Notes: generated by a model not told the origin, from the letters alone. A DNA stretch of 64,000 bases from JAZOXB01 sp040096185 (GCF_040096185.1 NZ_JBBMFF010000244.1:1-64000); one strand, 5' to 3'. Counted from the stretch's first letter, positions 17,600 through 26,201 are shown. Numbers and translations are program-made.

Positions 17600-17941
17600 A
17601 TGAAAATCAATAAATACAACGCTCTGCGATTTTGGGAAGAGTGCTACGGCAGCAAACAGTATGCAGAGGATTTTCACGGGAATTTAATGTGTAAAGACGG
17701 CTATGGTAACAATAACTTCTCTGTAAACTATTATGGGCAAGAAATATATTGTGGGTGGAACATTCATCATATATTGCCGTTAGCTTGCGGAGGAACAAAC
17801 GCAAAAAGCAATTTGCTCTGTACTAATATTGCAACGAATGAAGAAGCTGGAGACAGAATCACATTTTGGATTGGTGAATCCCTGTATCAAGTTAAACGGA
17901 TATACGGAACAAGAGATCACGAAATCATTAGAATTGGGTAA
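17600..17941 (+). CDS. Small HNH-type nuclease-like protein
   Basis: A 113-residue protein. The central segment GWNIHHILPLACGGTNAKSN followed by LLCTNIATNEEAGD has the two His of an HNH motif, the GG-N turn and a late Asn. It lacks the CxxC zinc pairs of many HNH proteins. The start at 17600 has GGAGG eight bases upstream. It follows the structured RNA and is followed 12 bases later by a small acidic protein, perhaps an inhibitor or partner. It is not large enough to be IscB or Cas9 and has no RuvC part. Confidence 0.75.
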   Translation: MKINKYNALRFWEECYGSKQYAEDFHGNLMCKDGYGNNNFSVNYYGQEIYCGWNIHHILPLACGGTNAKSNLLCTNIATNEEAGDRITFWIGESLYQVKRIYGTRDHEIIRIG

Positions 17942-17953
17942 GGAGTTTTATTT

Positions 17954-18133
17954 ATGGGAAAACACTTTTTTGACTACGATGACGGAAATTTTGCTCATAC
18001 AATCTCAGACAATATGGCAATTGACTCTGACGGCGATTTGCTGATGCGTATGGGAGATAATATGGCAATGGATATGGATTCAGGTGAATTACATATCATA
18101 TCCGGTTGGCCGGATGACGAAGATGATGACTAA
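17954..18133 (+). CDS. Small acidic protein, 59 residues, downstream of HNH
   Basis: MGKHFFDYDDGNFAHT starts a short, strongly acidic protein ending in GWPDDEDDD. It has three imperfect repeats of D-N-M-A-x-D-x-D (around residues 19, 35 and 41). AGGAG lies eight bases before the ATG, and the gene follows the HNH stop by 12 bases, so the two are co-translated. Its acid charge and position suggest a partner or inhibitor of the HNH protein. No family is recognised. Confidence 0.65.
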   Translation: MGKHFFDYDDGNFAHTISDNMAIDSDGDLLMRMGDNMAMDMDSGELHIISGWPDDEDDD

Positions 18134-18176
18134 TTGATAAGCAGCCGCCTCTACGGAAATGCAGAGGCGGTTACTT

Positions 18177-18749
18177 TTACTTCTTCCGCCTCATCTTCCT
18201 GCTGAATTCATTCAGCGTCTGGATATGCCAGAGGCTTTTGCGGGTGATGGAGCGGAAGGTCAGGGAGCAGAAGAAATCTACAAGAAAGATTTTCGGGATA
18301 CAAAACTTCAGTCCCTTTTGAAAGGCTTTCAGCGACCCGCGGCTGCACCAATTGTGGACGGTGGTCAGGGTGTAGCCGGTCAGAGTTACCACATCTTTTA
18401 CCGTGACCACATCCGGGTATTTGCGCAGCAGCTTTTCATAGTAGCCGTGCATCTGCCGCAGAGTGTCCTCCGGCAGCTCCTTGGAGAGCCTCGCCACATA
18501 GTGGGTACCGTACCATCCCTTCGGCGCAGAATAGAGTTCGGGAAAAATCGCCCGCTCCTCCAAGTATGCTTTCACATCCTCTTTTCGGATTTTATAGCAC
18601 CGGGTTTTCTTGCCCGACCACTCGCAGGGCACCTTGCCGCTTTTGAGCAGGTGCAGTGCCGTGGACTTGCTGATGTGGCAGATTCGGAAAAATTGCTCCT
18701 TGTTCATCACCTCGGGAACGCTGTCCCAGTTAACGGGGAATATATCCAT
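18177..18749 (-). CDS. Two-domain helix-turn-helix protein near the right end
   Basis: 190 residues with two Xis/MerR-like DNA-binding units: MNKEQFFRICHISKSTALHLL with a wing (KTRCYKIRKEDVKAYLEER), and DVVTVKDVVTLTGYTLTTVHNWC with its wing (GLKFCIPKIFLVDFF). The second unit resembles the small protein at 5282-5509. The start at 18749 has GAGGTG upstream; a longer frame to 18887 is less likely. It lies 257 bp inside the right attachment site and may help excision or regulate it. Confidence 0.7.
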   Translation of the reverse strand: MDIFPVNWDSVPEVMNKEQFFRICHISKSTALHLLKSGKVPCEWSGKKTRCYKIRKEDVKAYLEERAIFPELYSAPKGWYGTHYVARLSKELPEDTLRQMHGYYEKLLRKYPDVVTVKDVVTLTGYTLTTVHNWCSRGSLKAFQKGLKFCIPKIFLVDFFCSLTFRSITRKSLWHIQTLNEFSRKMRRKK

Positions 18750-19005
18750 TTGTAACACCTCAAAAATAGATTTTCGTCGGTTGGAAGCTCTATTCTGCGG
18801 TGTATGGCCGTCTCCTATTTTTTCTCTCCTATCTTCCCGCATTTCTCTCCAAAATCGGGGAAAATGCCGATTTGAACCCACTTTCAAAAAAGCCTGTCCC
18901 GCAAGGCTTTCCGGGCGAAAAAGCCTGATTTCAAGCGGCTTTCGGCGGGTACGGGGCTTACAGAAACGACCCCAAAACGGGCACCCCCGTCACAGTTGCA
19001 TAAAA

Positions 19006-19063
19006 GACTCGAAATCAGTTTGCGAGCAATCGCACATGGGTTCGAATCCCATCCTCTCCGCCA
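19006..19063 (+). pseudogene. 3' half of host tRNA-Ser(CGA), right attachment site (attR)
   Basis: The segment starts in the anticodon arm (GACTCGAAATCAGT). It continues with a class II variable arm (TGCGA-GCAA-TCGCA), T arm (ATGGG-TTCGAAT-CCCAT), acceptor strand CCTCTCC, discriminator G and CCA. No 5' half precedes it. TCAGT pairs perfectly with the ACTGA at 684-688 on the other side of the element, and CCTCTCC pairs with GGAGCGG except for one base. The first 10 bases repeat 687-696 exactly. It therefore fits attR of the 18.3-kb element. Confidence 0.8.
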
Positions 19064-19119
19064 AAAAAGTCCAGTAAACTCAAGGCTTAATAGTGACAAG
19101 TAACTATTTTGTCGCAGAG

Positions 19120-19150
19120 AACGGTGTGACCCGAAGGTCACGCCGTTTTT
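19120..19150 (+). terminator. Intrinsic terminator overlapping the recombinase stop codon
   Basis: A 12-bp stem with one G-T pair and a CGAA loop (19120-19131 with 19136-19147), then a T-run. The stop codon of the serine recombinase remnant (19138-19140) lies within it. It lies after the restored chromosome end of the tRNA locus. Confidence 0.7.
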
Positions 19151-20613
19151 CTGTGTTCATAGGTTGTTTGCGTGATGATAGGCTCGGAAATAACGGGAAT
19201 ATCTACATCGTCCACGAAGTTGAAGAAAATCTTCACTTTCTGCTTGCGCTTGCCGCTGGATTTGTCCGGGGCATAGACGATGATTTTCTTGATATACTCG
19301 TTCACGATGGTCTGTGTCAGCTCCTCCACATCCACATATTTCTGTGTCAGGGCGATAAAGGCATCCAGACCGTCGTTCATTTCTTCCCGCTGTTCCACCC
19401 ATTCTTCGATAACTTCAATTTCGAGCTTTAACCGTTCCTGCTCCGCTTCATAGTCCGCAGACATCTTTCTGTATCTGTCCTGATTGAGATTTCCAAGAAC
19501 ATAGTCCTCGTACAGCCGGGCGATGATGACATCCAGATCGGCAAGGCGTTTCTTTGCCTGTTCCAGCTTCTTTTTGTCATCCCGGATGCTGCGCTCCTGG
19601 TCAGTCCTGCGGCATTGCAGCCATTCCTCCTGAAAACCGTCCACATCGCTTCGGATATACTCATTGACTGCCCGGATGCGTTCCAGAACGATTTCACGAA
19701 GCACATCTTCCCGGATATAGTGGGCAGTACAAGTACCACGGTTGCTCTTGTAGTTGTTGCAGACGTAGTGATCCTGCTTGCCCTCAAAGTTTTTGCTTGT
19801 GGCAAAGTGGAGCTTGCCGCCGCAATCGGCACAAAACAGAAGCCCGGAGAACAATCCCTGCCGTTCCGCTTTTGCAGGGCGGCGTTTGTTTTTCCTCAGT
19901 TCCTGCACCCTGTCAAACTGTGCCTGAGATACAATCGCTTCCTGTGTGTCCGGCAGATAAAACATATTCTCCGGCTCATTGGGAATCCGCTTTTTCAGCT
20001 TGTAGGACTTGGAATAAGTCTTGAAGTTGCAGGTACAGCCTGTGTACTCCTGCCGTTCCAAAATCCCTACAATGGACTGGTTGCCCCAGTGGTACGGTCT
20101 TTCCGGCATCGGCTTTTTCTTTCGCTTGGCATAGAGTGCCTTTGCAGTCAGAATCTGCTTTTCTTCCAGAATCCTTGCAATCTGCTCCGGGCCTTTGCCG
20201 TCAATGCAAAGGTCGAAGATGAGCTTGACTACCGGAGCCGCTTCTTCATCCAGAATCCAGTGATCCTTGTCCTCCGGGTCACAGCGGTATCCGTAGGGCG
20301 GTTTGCCCATGTGCTTCCCACTGGTTCCTCTCTGCCGCAAACTGACACGGACTTTCTTGCTGGTATCACGGGGATACCACTCGTTGAACAGATTACGGAT
20401 TGCGGCGAAGCCCTCGCTGTCTCCCCGGTTGCTGTCTACGCCATCATTTATAGCGATAAAGCGGACATCATAACTCGGAAAGATAATATCCGTATATTGT
20501 CCAACAGTCAGATAGTCACGACCAAAGCGGCTGAGGTCTTTGACCAGCCAGCAGCCCACAAGCCCCTGCTTGACAAGCTCAAAGCCTTCCTGCACACCGG
20601 GACGATTGAATAA
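19138..20613 (-). pseudogene. Large serine recombinase, N-terminally truncated (TnpX type)
   Basis: Homology to Clostridial large serine recombinases begins at FNRPGVQEGF. It continues with LVKDLSRFGRDY, the recombinase domain, the zinc ribbon (CADCGGKLHF...CNNYKSNRGTC) and the coiled coil. The first 50-60 residues, including the catalytic Ser and the first active-site Arg, are gone. An open frame continues to 20712, but the added 35 residues come from unrelated neighbouring DNA. It is therefore almost certainly inactive. It probably once moved the conjugative element to its right; the break at about 20613 marks a deletion or insertion junction. Confidence 0.85.
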
Positions 20614-20710
20614 TGAGGTGTGATAGCGATAGCGGCAAAAAGCTAATAAAATCAATGGTTTTGCGGACAGCGGATAGACAGGGAATGTGTTAAAAACTGA
20701 ATACGCACAC

Positions 20711-20760
20711 AAACGGCGTTACCTTAACCCCTTTGGGGGAGAAAGTAACGCCGTTTTTTT
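20711..20760 (+). terminator. Terminator at the recombinase/conjugation-module junction
   Basis: AAACGGCGTTAC (20711-20722) pairs with GTAACGCCGTTT (20745-20756) and is followed by seven Ts. It shields the conjugation genes from plus-strand read-through and sits exactly where the recombinase homology has been lost. Confidence 0.7.
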
Positions 20761-20789
20761 ATGCCCGCAGGAAAGGAGGTGCAGCCGGA

Positions 20790-21008
20790 ATGTATTTCAC
20801 AAAGGGCAAGCAGCGGGCGTTTGAATTGCTCATGCAGCAGAAGCCGGGATTTGACCGCTATCAATCCGGTTGTGCCGGAGATGATGAAGATTGCGGCACT
20901 TGCCGTTTCTACCGCCCCGGGTGGAAATATGAGTTTTGCGTTTTCAAAGAGTGTCCCTATTGCCCCGGCAAGAGGACGCGGAAAACGCCCGCCAGCATGG
21001 ACAAATAG
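20790..21008 (+). CDS. Cysteine-rich small protein of conjugative transposons
   Basis: 72 residues with eight cysteines in the pattern C-GDDEDCGTC...EFCVFKECPYC, likely one or two zinc sites. It begins MYFTKGKQRAFELLMQQ. AGGAGG lies nine bases before this ATG; the longer frame from 20733 has no ribosome site. It heads a plus-strand module typical of Tn1549/CTn-like elements. The function is unknown. Confidence 0.65.
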   Translation: MYFTKGKQRAFELLMQQKPGFDRYQSGCAGDDEDCGTCRFYRPGWKYEFCVFKECPYCPGKRTRKTPASMDK

Positions 21009-21136
21009 ACGGGTAAAAACCCTTGTGTTATGCGGCTTTGCAGACGCGAAAACGGCAGAGGGCATATTGCAATACCAAAATCGCCGAAAGCGGCTTTCTA
21101 ATTGTCCACGCAGACCAAGAGAGGAAGTGATGAAAC

Positions 21137-22081
21137 ATGGCAGTTTTCCGAGTTGAGAGAAATACGGGATATACCGTTATGAGCAACCACCACTTGCGAA
21201 ACAAGGAACTCACCATAAAGGCAAAGGGCTTGCTTTCGCAAATGCTGTCCTTGCCGGAGGATTGGGATTATACCCTTGCGGGATTATCCCATATCAACCG
21301 GGAAAAGATCGACGCAATCCGCGAAGCGGTAAAGGAACTTGAAAAGGCCGGGTACATCGTCCGCAGCCGGGAGCGCGACGAGAAAGGACGCTTGCGGGGT
21401 GCGGATTATGTCATATACGAGCAGCCACAGCCGCGAGAGCCGGAAGCAGCTACCAGCGGCGAACAGCCGCCTATATTGGATTACCCTACGTTGGAAAATC
21501 CAACATTGGATAATCCAACGTTGGAAAAACCTATGCAGGAAAAACCTACGTTGGAAAATCCAACGCAATTAAATAAAGATATATCAAGTAAAGAACAATC
21601 AATTACTGATTTATCAAGTACCCATTCCATTCCTTTCCATTCCCCAAACCCCTTGCCCTTTGCACAGGGCAAAGCGGCTACGCCGCCGGAAAGGAAAAGA
21701 ACGGAAGCGAAAAGCAATAGCGCAGTAGAGATTTACAGGGAGATTATCAAGGACAATATCGAATACGACCATCTCATTCAAAACTGCAAAATCGACAAAG
21801 ACCGTTTGGACGAGATTGTTGACCTCATGCTGGAAACCGTCTGCACAGCCCGAAAGACAATCCGTATCGCCGGGGACGACTACCCCGCCGAACTTGTCAA
21901 ATCAAAGTTTTTGAAGCTGAACAGCAGCCATATTGAGTTTGTTTTGGACTGTATGAGGGAAAACACAACCAAAGTGCGCAATATCAAGCAGTATCTAAAA
22001 GCGGTGCTGTTCAACGCGCCGAGTACCATTGACAGCTACTATACCGCCCTTGTCAATCACGATTTTTACGGCGGCGAATGA
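21137..22081 (+). CDS. Replication initiator A-like / DUF6017 protein
   Basis: A 314-residue protein. Residues 1-90 form a RepA_N-type winged-helix pair (FRVERNTGYTVMSNHHLRN...GLLSQMLSLPEDWDYTLAGLSHI). A low-complexity linker at about 117-138 repeats P-T-L-E/D-N-P. The C-terminal 130 residues (SAVEIYREIIKDNIEYDHL to the end) match DUF6017. This gene type stands ahead of DUF3801 and the coupling protein in Tn1549-like elements and probably acts in replication of the transferred circle. The linker is encoded by six or seven direct copies of CCWACGTTGGAAAAT-like DNA. Confidence 0.8.
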   Translation: MAVFRVERNTGYTVMSNHHLRNKELTIKAKGLLSQMLSLPEDWDYTLAGLSHINREKIDAIREAVKELEKAGYIVRSRERDEKGRLRGADYVIYEQPQPREPEAATSGEQPPILDYPTLENPTLDNPTLEKPMQEKPTLENPTQLNKDISSKEQSITDLSSTHSIPFHSPNPLPFAQGKAATPPERKRTEAKSNSAVEIYREIIKDNIEYDHLIQNCKIDKDRLDEIVDLMLETVCTARKTIRIAGDDYPAELVKSKFLKLNSSHIEFVLDCMRENTTKVRNIKQYLKAVLFNAPSTIDSYYTALVNHDFYGGE

Positions 22082-22117
22082 GCATAGCCGCACTTTACCG
22101 GGAAAGGAGTTGATACC

Positions 22118-22591
22118 TTGCAGGAGGAAGTAACCCAAAAAACGATTGCCCTATACGTCAAAGTGGGAAAAGGCGCGGCGCGGCTTACCGAACAGGCGTT
22201 ACAGAAAGCAATCCGAAAGTTTTTGGAGCAGAAAAGCAAGCCCGCGCATGGGAAACAGACCATGCGCCAGCTTATGAAGCAGAACGCGGGCGTTTCCAAC
22301 ATCGAGATCACCGACGCGAATATCAAAGCCTTTGAGAGTACGGCGAAGAAATACAACATAGATTTTTCGCTGAAAAAGGTTAAGGGCGAGCAGACCCGTT
22401 ACCTTGTGTTTTTCAAAGGCCGGGACGCGGACGTTATGACCGCAGCGTTTCAAGAGTTTTCCGCAAAGAAGCTGAACCGGGAGAAAAAGCCCTCTATCCG
22501 CAAAGCCCTTGCCGCTGCAAAGGATAAGGCGAAGCAGCTTAACGCCGCCCGCGACAAGGTAAAGAAAATAGACAGGGGGCGCGAGATATGA
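22118..22591 (+). CDS. DUF3801 / PcfB-family conjugation protein
   Basis: 157 residues, basic, with the DUF3801 pattern ALQKAIRKFLEQKS...GKQTMRQLMKQNAG and VFFKGRDADVMTAAFQEFSAKKL. The PcfB-type protein works with the coupling protein at the start of DNA transfer. TTG start with AAGGAG eight bases upstream. Its last four bases overlap the start of the coupling-protein gene. Confidence 0.8.
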   Translation: MQEEVTQKTIALYVKVGKGAARLTEQALQKAIRKFLEQKSKPAHGKQTMRQLMKQNAGVSNIEITDANIKAFESTAKKYNIDFSLKKVKGEQTRYLVFFKGRDADVMTAAFQEFSAKKLNREKKPSIRKALAAAKDKAKQLNAARDKVKKIDRGREI

Positions 22592-24369
22592 AGCAGATAA
22601 ACTACAAAAAGCTGATACTTCCGAATATCCCCTATGTGTTCTTTGTCTATCTCTTTGATAAAGTCGGACAGGCGGTGCGCCTTGCCCCCGGCGCGGATAT
22701 TTCCGAAAAGATACTGAATATCACAAAAGGATTTTCCGAAGCGTTTTCAAACGCCTTGCCGAGCGTGTACCCGCTGGATTTGCTTGTTGGCATTGTCGGC
22801 GCGGTGGTTATCCGCTTGATTGTCTATGTCAAAGGGAAAAACGCAAAGAAATACCGCAAGGGCGCGGAGTACGGCAGCGCACGTTGGGGCAACGCCGAAG
22901 ATATTAAGCCCTACATAGACCCGGAGTTTCAAAACAACATCATTTTGACACAGACGGAACGGCTTACCATGAACAGCCGCCCGAAGCAGCCGAAGTACGC
23001 GAGAAATAAGAACGTCGTCGTAATCGGCGGCAGCGGCAGCGGAAAAACAAGGTTTTTCGTCAAGCCTAATTTAATGCAGCTTCATTCCTCTTACGTCTTG
23101 ACAGACCCGAAAGGCACCGTCCTAATCGAGTGCGGGAAGCTGCTGCAACGGGCGGGCTACCGCATTAAGGTACTGAATACGATTAACTTCAAAAAATCCA
23201 TGCACTATAACCCTTTTACCTATATCCGCAGCGAAAAGGACATTTTGAAGCTGGTAAACACGCTGATAGCGAATACCAAAGGCGAGGGCGAAAAAAGCGC
23301 GGAGGATTTTTGGGTAAAGGCAGAACGGCTTTTGTATTGCGCATTGGTGGGCTACATCTGGTACGAAGCCCCCGCAGAGGAAATGAACTTTATTACCCTG
23401 TTGGAACTTATCAACGCCAGCGAAGCACGCGAGGACGACGAGGAATATCAAAGCCCCGTCGATTTGCTCTTTGCCGACTTGGAGGAACGCGACCCCGACC
23501 ATTTCGCGGTGAAGCAGTACCGAAAATATAAATTGGCGGCGGGCAAGACAGCAAAATCAATCCTCATTTCTTGCGGTGCGCGGCTTGCCCCCTTTGACAT
23601 TAAGGAACTCCGCGATCTCATGTCCTACGACGAATTAGAACTTGATACGTTAGGCGACAGAAAAACAGCTTTGTTCCTCATAATGAGCGATACGGACAGC
23701 ACGTTTAATTTTGTTATCGCTATGCTGCAATCGCAGCTTTTCAATTTGCTTTGCGACAAGGCCGATGATGAATACGGCGGCAAGCTGCCCGTCCATGTGC
23801 GGTGTCTGTTAGACGAGTTCGCCAACATCGGTCAAATCCCACAGTTTGAAAAGCTGATTGCCACAATCCGCAGCCGGGAAATCTCGGCTTCTATCATTCT
23901 GCAATCGCAGAGCCAGCTAAAAGCCATTTACAAGGACGCGGCAGAAATCATACTGGACAATGCCGACAGCACCTTGTTTTTGGGAGGGCGCGGGAAAAAC
24001 GCAAAGGATATTTCGGAAAACTTGGGACGGGAAACAATCGACAGTTTCAACACTTCCGAAAATCGCGGTACGCAGGTTTCTCATGGCCTCAATTATCAAA
24101 AATTGGGAAAGGAGTTGATGACACAGGACGAAATCGCAGTTATGGATGGAGGAAAATGTATTTTGCAGTTGCGCGGTGTGCGCCCCTTTTTCAGCGACAA
24201 ATACGATATAACGCAGCACCCGAACTACAAATATCTTTCCGACTTCGACAAGAAAAACGCTTTTGACGTTGAACGGTATATGTCTACCCGTCCGGCAATC
24301 GTAAAGCCGGACGAACCCTTTGACATATACGAAATAGATTTGTCCGACGAGGACGCAGCCGCCGAATGA
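22588..24369 (+). CDS. VirD4/TraG-type conjugal coupling ATPase
   Basis: A 593-residue type IV coupling protein, which links the relaxosome to the mating channel. Two N-terminal transmembrane helices (about 8-27 and 62-82) precede the AAA+ core. Walker A is VVIGGSGSGKTRF near residue 150, and Walker B is HVRCLLDEFANIG near 400. ILQSQSQLKAIY follows. The length is normal and the frame is intact, although the pore genes that should follow are absent. It therefore cannot support transfer on its own here. Confidence 0.93.
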   Translation: MKQINYKKLILPNIPYVFFVYLFDKVGQAVRLAPGADISEKILNITKGFSEAFSNALPSVYPLDLLVGIVGAVVIRLIVYVKGKNAKKYRKGAEYGSARWGNAEDIKPYIDPEFQNNIILTQTERLTMNSRPKQPKYARNKNVVVIGGSGSGKTRFFVKPNLMQLHSSYVLTDPKGTVLIECGKLLQRAGYRIKVLNTINFKKSMHYNPFTYIRSEKDILKLVNTLIANTKGEGEKSAEDFWVKAERLLYCALVGYIWYEAPAEEMNFITLLELINASEAREDDEEYQSPVDLLFADLEERDPDHFAVKQYRKYKLAAGKTAKSILISCGARLAPFDIKELRDLMSYDELELDTLGDRKTALFLIMSDTDSTFNFVIAMLQSQLFNLLCDKADDEYGGKLPVHVRCLLDEFANIGQIPQFEKLIATIRSREISASIILQSQSQLKAIYKDAAEIILDNADSTLFLGGRGKNAKDISENLGRETIDSFNTSENRGTQVSHGLNYQKLGKELMTQDEIAVMDGGKCILQLRGVRPFFSDKYDITQHPNYKYLSDFDKKNAFDVERYMSTRPAIVKPDEPFDIYEIDLSDEDAAAE

Positions 24370-24434
24370 CAGGCGGCATTTTTATTTACAACAACATTTT
24401 TTGAGCCGTTTTAGCGGCAGAAAGCGAGGTTTCT

Positions 24435-24593
24435 ATGGAGTTTTTCAACAGCGCAGTTGACGTATTGCAGACTTTGGTAATCGCCCTTGGCGCAGGACTT
24501 GGCATTTGGGGCGGCATTAACCTCATGGAGGGGTACGGCAACGATAACCCCGGCGCGAAGTCGCAGGGCATGAAACAGCTCATGGCTAATTAG
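24435..24593 (+). CDS. Maff2-family small membrane protein
   Basis: A 52-residue peptide beginning MEFFNSAVDVLQTLVIALGA and ending AKSQGMKQLMAN. A single hydrophobic helix of about 20 residues is followed by the GYGNDNPGAKSQG motif typical of Maff2. It normally sits between the coupling protein and the VirB-type pore genes and may be a pilin-like or pore component. It is the last recognisable gene of the conjugation module, which is cut off after it. Confidence 0.8.
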   Translation: MEFFNSAVDVLQTLVIALGAGLGIWGGINLMEGYGNDNPGAKSQGMKQLMAN

Positions 24594-24658
24594 ATGTAAT
24601 AAAAGCGGAGAAAGGAAAAGCACAATCCAGACGGAACCGGCGGTGTAGTCAAGAAATA

Positions 24659-24687
24659 TTGTGGAAACGCAAGATTTCTGCTATAAT
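24659..24687 (+). promoter_or_regulatory. Promoter of the small XRE regulator
   Basis: TTGTGG and TATAAT with a 17-bp spacer, 43 bp before the ATG at 24730. The gene at 24730 appears to be transcribed from here. Confidence 0.6.
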
Positions 24688-24729
24688 GGGTATAAAACAC
24701 TTGACGATGGAAAGAAAGGCGGGAAGCCT

Positions 24730-24939
24730 ATGCACATTAGTTATCAGCCACTATGGAACACACTGAAAGAGCGTGGCATGAGGAAAGAGGATTTGCGGCT
24801 TGCCGCCGGTCTTACCACAAATATGATTGCCAACATGGGCAAGGGAAAGAATATCAGCATGGAAACGCTGGTTCGCATTTGTGAAGCCTTGAATTGTGGT
24901 ATTATGAATGTGATTAAATTAGAACAGGACAATATCTAA
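24730..24939 (+). CDS. Small XRE/Cro-type helix-turn-helix regulator
   Basis: 69 residues that are almost entirely one HTH: LWNTLKERGMRKEDLRLAAGLTTNMIANMGKGKNISMETLVRICEALN. This is the short Cro/CI type common on Clostridial conjugative transposons. The start at 24730 has GGCGGGAAG upstream; the frame from 24661 would overlap the promoter. It stands alone after the truncated module. Confidence 0.8.
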   Translation: MHISYQPLWNTLKERGMRKEDLRLAAGLTTNMIANMGKGKNISMETLVRICEALNCGIMNVIKLEQDNI

Positions 24940-25160
24940 AGCGATATAATTTTATATTTGATTCGATTTGCACAAAAAATTAAATTTTAATTGTGTATAT
25001 TTTCTATTGTACCCAATGTAAATAAGTGCTATCATAAAATAAAACAAGTACATTTGAAACATTTTATGATTTGAGAGTGTGCTTGCAGGTTAGTAGCATA
25101 TTGCCAATAACTGAATACAAAAAATGTAGATTCTGGTCATTTTAGAAAGGAGCATTGTTT

Positions 25161-25688
25161 ATGAAAAAATTTAGTAAAAGATTGTTTACCTCGTTGGTAG
25201 CGTTTTGTATGCTTTTTTCTGTGAGTGCGGTTCCTGCTTTTGCAGCGGAAACAACAACGGAAATAACGGATACTCAACAGCCGGTAGTCATTGGAGAATA
25301 TGACGGATACTTAACCGATGTTATGATTTCCGATGGTGTCACCAAAAGAGCAGTCGCTAATGTTCGTATTAACTCTTATGCAACTTATGATGAGGATGAT
25401 GGGATTCAAGTTCATGTGAAGTTGTATGTACCGTGGTATGAATCTCCAAAACCGGAGTTCACTGGTATGACTGGTACAGTTAATGTGCTTATGAACAAAA
25501 AATCCACCAATACGGCATTTGCAGAATTAGCCGACGGTGAAGAAACAATCGAAACTGATGTGGATACTGGAAGAACAGGTAATAGCGGAGATAAGGGAAC
25601 GGTTTCTGTTTCTGGTGTTGCTACCGCTAATAATGCCTTGGCAGGCGGTGGAGCTTTCGCTATTTCTTACCCTGTGACACTTCCCTAA
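25161..25688 (+). CDS. Secreted protein with signal peptide, function unknown
   Basis: 175 residues. A classical Sec signal peptide is seen: MKKFSKRLFTSLVAFCMLF and a cleavage site after PAFA. The mature part is acidic and predicted to be mostly beta, with no cysteine and no anchor, ending FAISYPVTLP. AGGAG lies eight bases before the ATG at 25161. The GC content is clearly lower than in the flanking elements, which suggests separate acquisition. No family is recognised. Confidence 0.7.
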   Translation: MKKFSKRLFTSLVAFCMLFSVSAVPAFAAETTTEITDTQQPVVIGEYDGYLTDVMISDGVTKRAVANVRINSYATYDEDDGIQVHVKLYVPWYESPKPEFTGMTGTVNVLMNKKSTNTAFAELADGEETIETDVDTGRTGNSGDKGTVSVSGVATANNALAGGGAFAISYPVTLP

Positions 25689-25731
25689 TTAAATGCAAAA
25701 CAGTTGTGAATTAAGGTTGGTAATAGGTAAA

Positions 25732-26157
25732 ATGAAACGGTTATTGGCAATATGCGTATGTTTTTTTATGTGTGTAGGCTTATGTTCGTGTGATTCTTCC
25801 CAAACTCGGTCGGTATCATCATATAACTGGTCTTTAGAATTTATTACTGATTTAGATGGTAATATGTTATTCTCAGGTTCAGTGCATGATGACATACCAG
25901 TATTGGATTTGACATTGAGTTTTGAAGAAAAAAGTTTTATCTTAACAGATAACACTCATAAACAAGAATGGACAGGTACATATTCGCTTGAAAAGATTGA
26001 CAATTCTTCTTCGAAACTCGGATTAACTTTTGAAAATTTAGAGGAGCCTGTTACAGGCGTATATGGAACAAGAGTTTATTCTGATGATTCAGAAAGCGCA
26101 ACAATTACATTACAAACTGATGAAAATATCCTGTCTTTTGTTGGAGAAGATTCATAA
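25732..26157 (+). CDS. Putative lipoprotein
   Basis: 141 residues with a lipoprotein signal peptide (KRLLAICVCFFMCVGLCSC, lipobox GLCSC). The mature part is acidic and beta-rich, with repeated short strands (TWT-like, EWTGTYSL). No family is recognised. It follows the secreted protein at 25161 closely and both are AT-rich; they may form one unit. The start at 25732 was chosen because it gives a clean signal peptide; the Shine-Dalgarno is weak. Confidence 0.65.
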   Translation: MKRLLAICVCFFMCVGLCSCDSSQTRSVSSYNWSLEFITDLDGNMLFSGSVHDDIPVLDLTLSFEEKSFILTDNTHKQEWTGTYSLEKIDNSSSKLGLTFENLEEPVTGVYGTRVYSDDSESATITLQTDENILSFVGEDS

Positions 26158-26162
26158 ATAAA

Positions 26163-26200
26163 AACAGCCGCTGTAGGAACAAAATCCTACAACGGCTGTT
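26163..26200. terminator. Bidirectional terminator between convergent genes
   Basis: AACAGCCG-C-TGTAGGA pairs with TCCTACA-A-CGGCTGTT, 15 of 16 pairs, with A-runs before and T-runs after. It lies between the lipoprotein (plus) and the XRE regulator (minus), and serves both. Confidence 0.85.
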
Positions 26201-26201
26201 T

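Noticed and set aside
17248..17941. IscB with its guide RNA (RNA plus HNH)
   Set aside because: The HNH protein has only 113 residues, with no RuvC motifs or bridge helix, so it is not an IscB or Cas9 relative by what can be seen.
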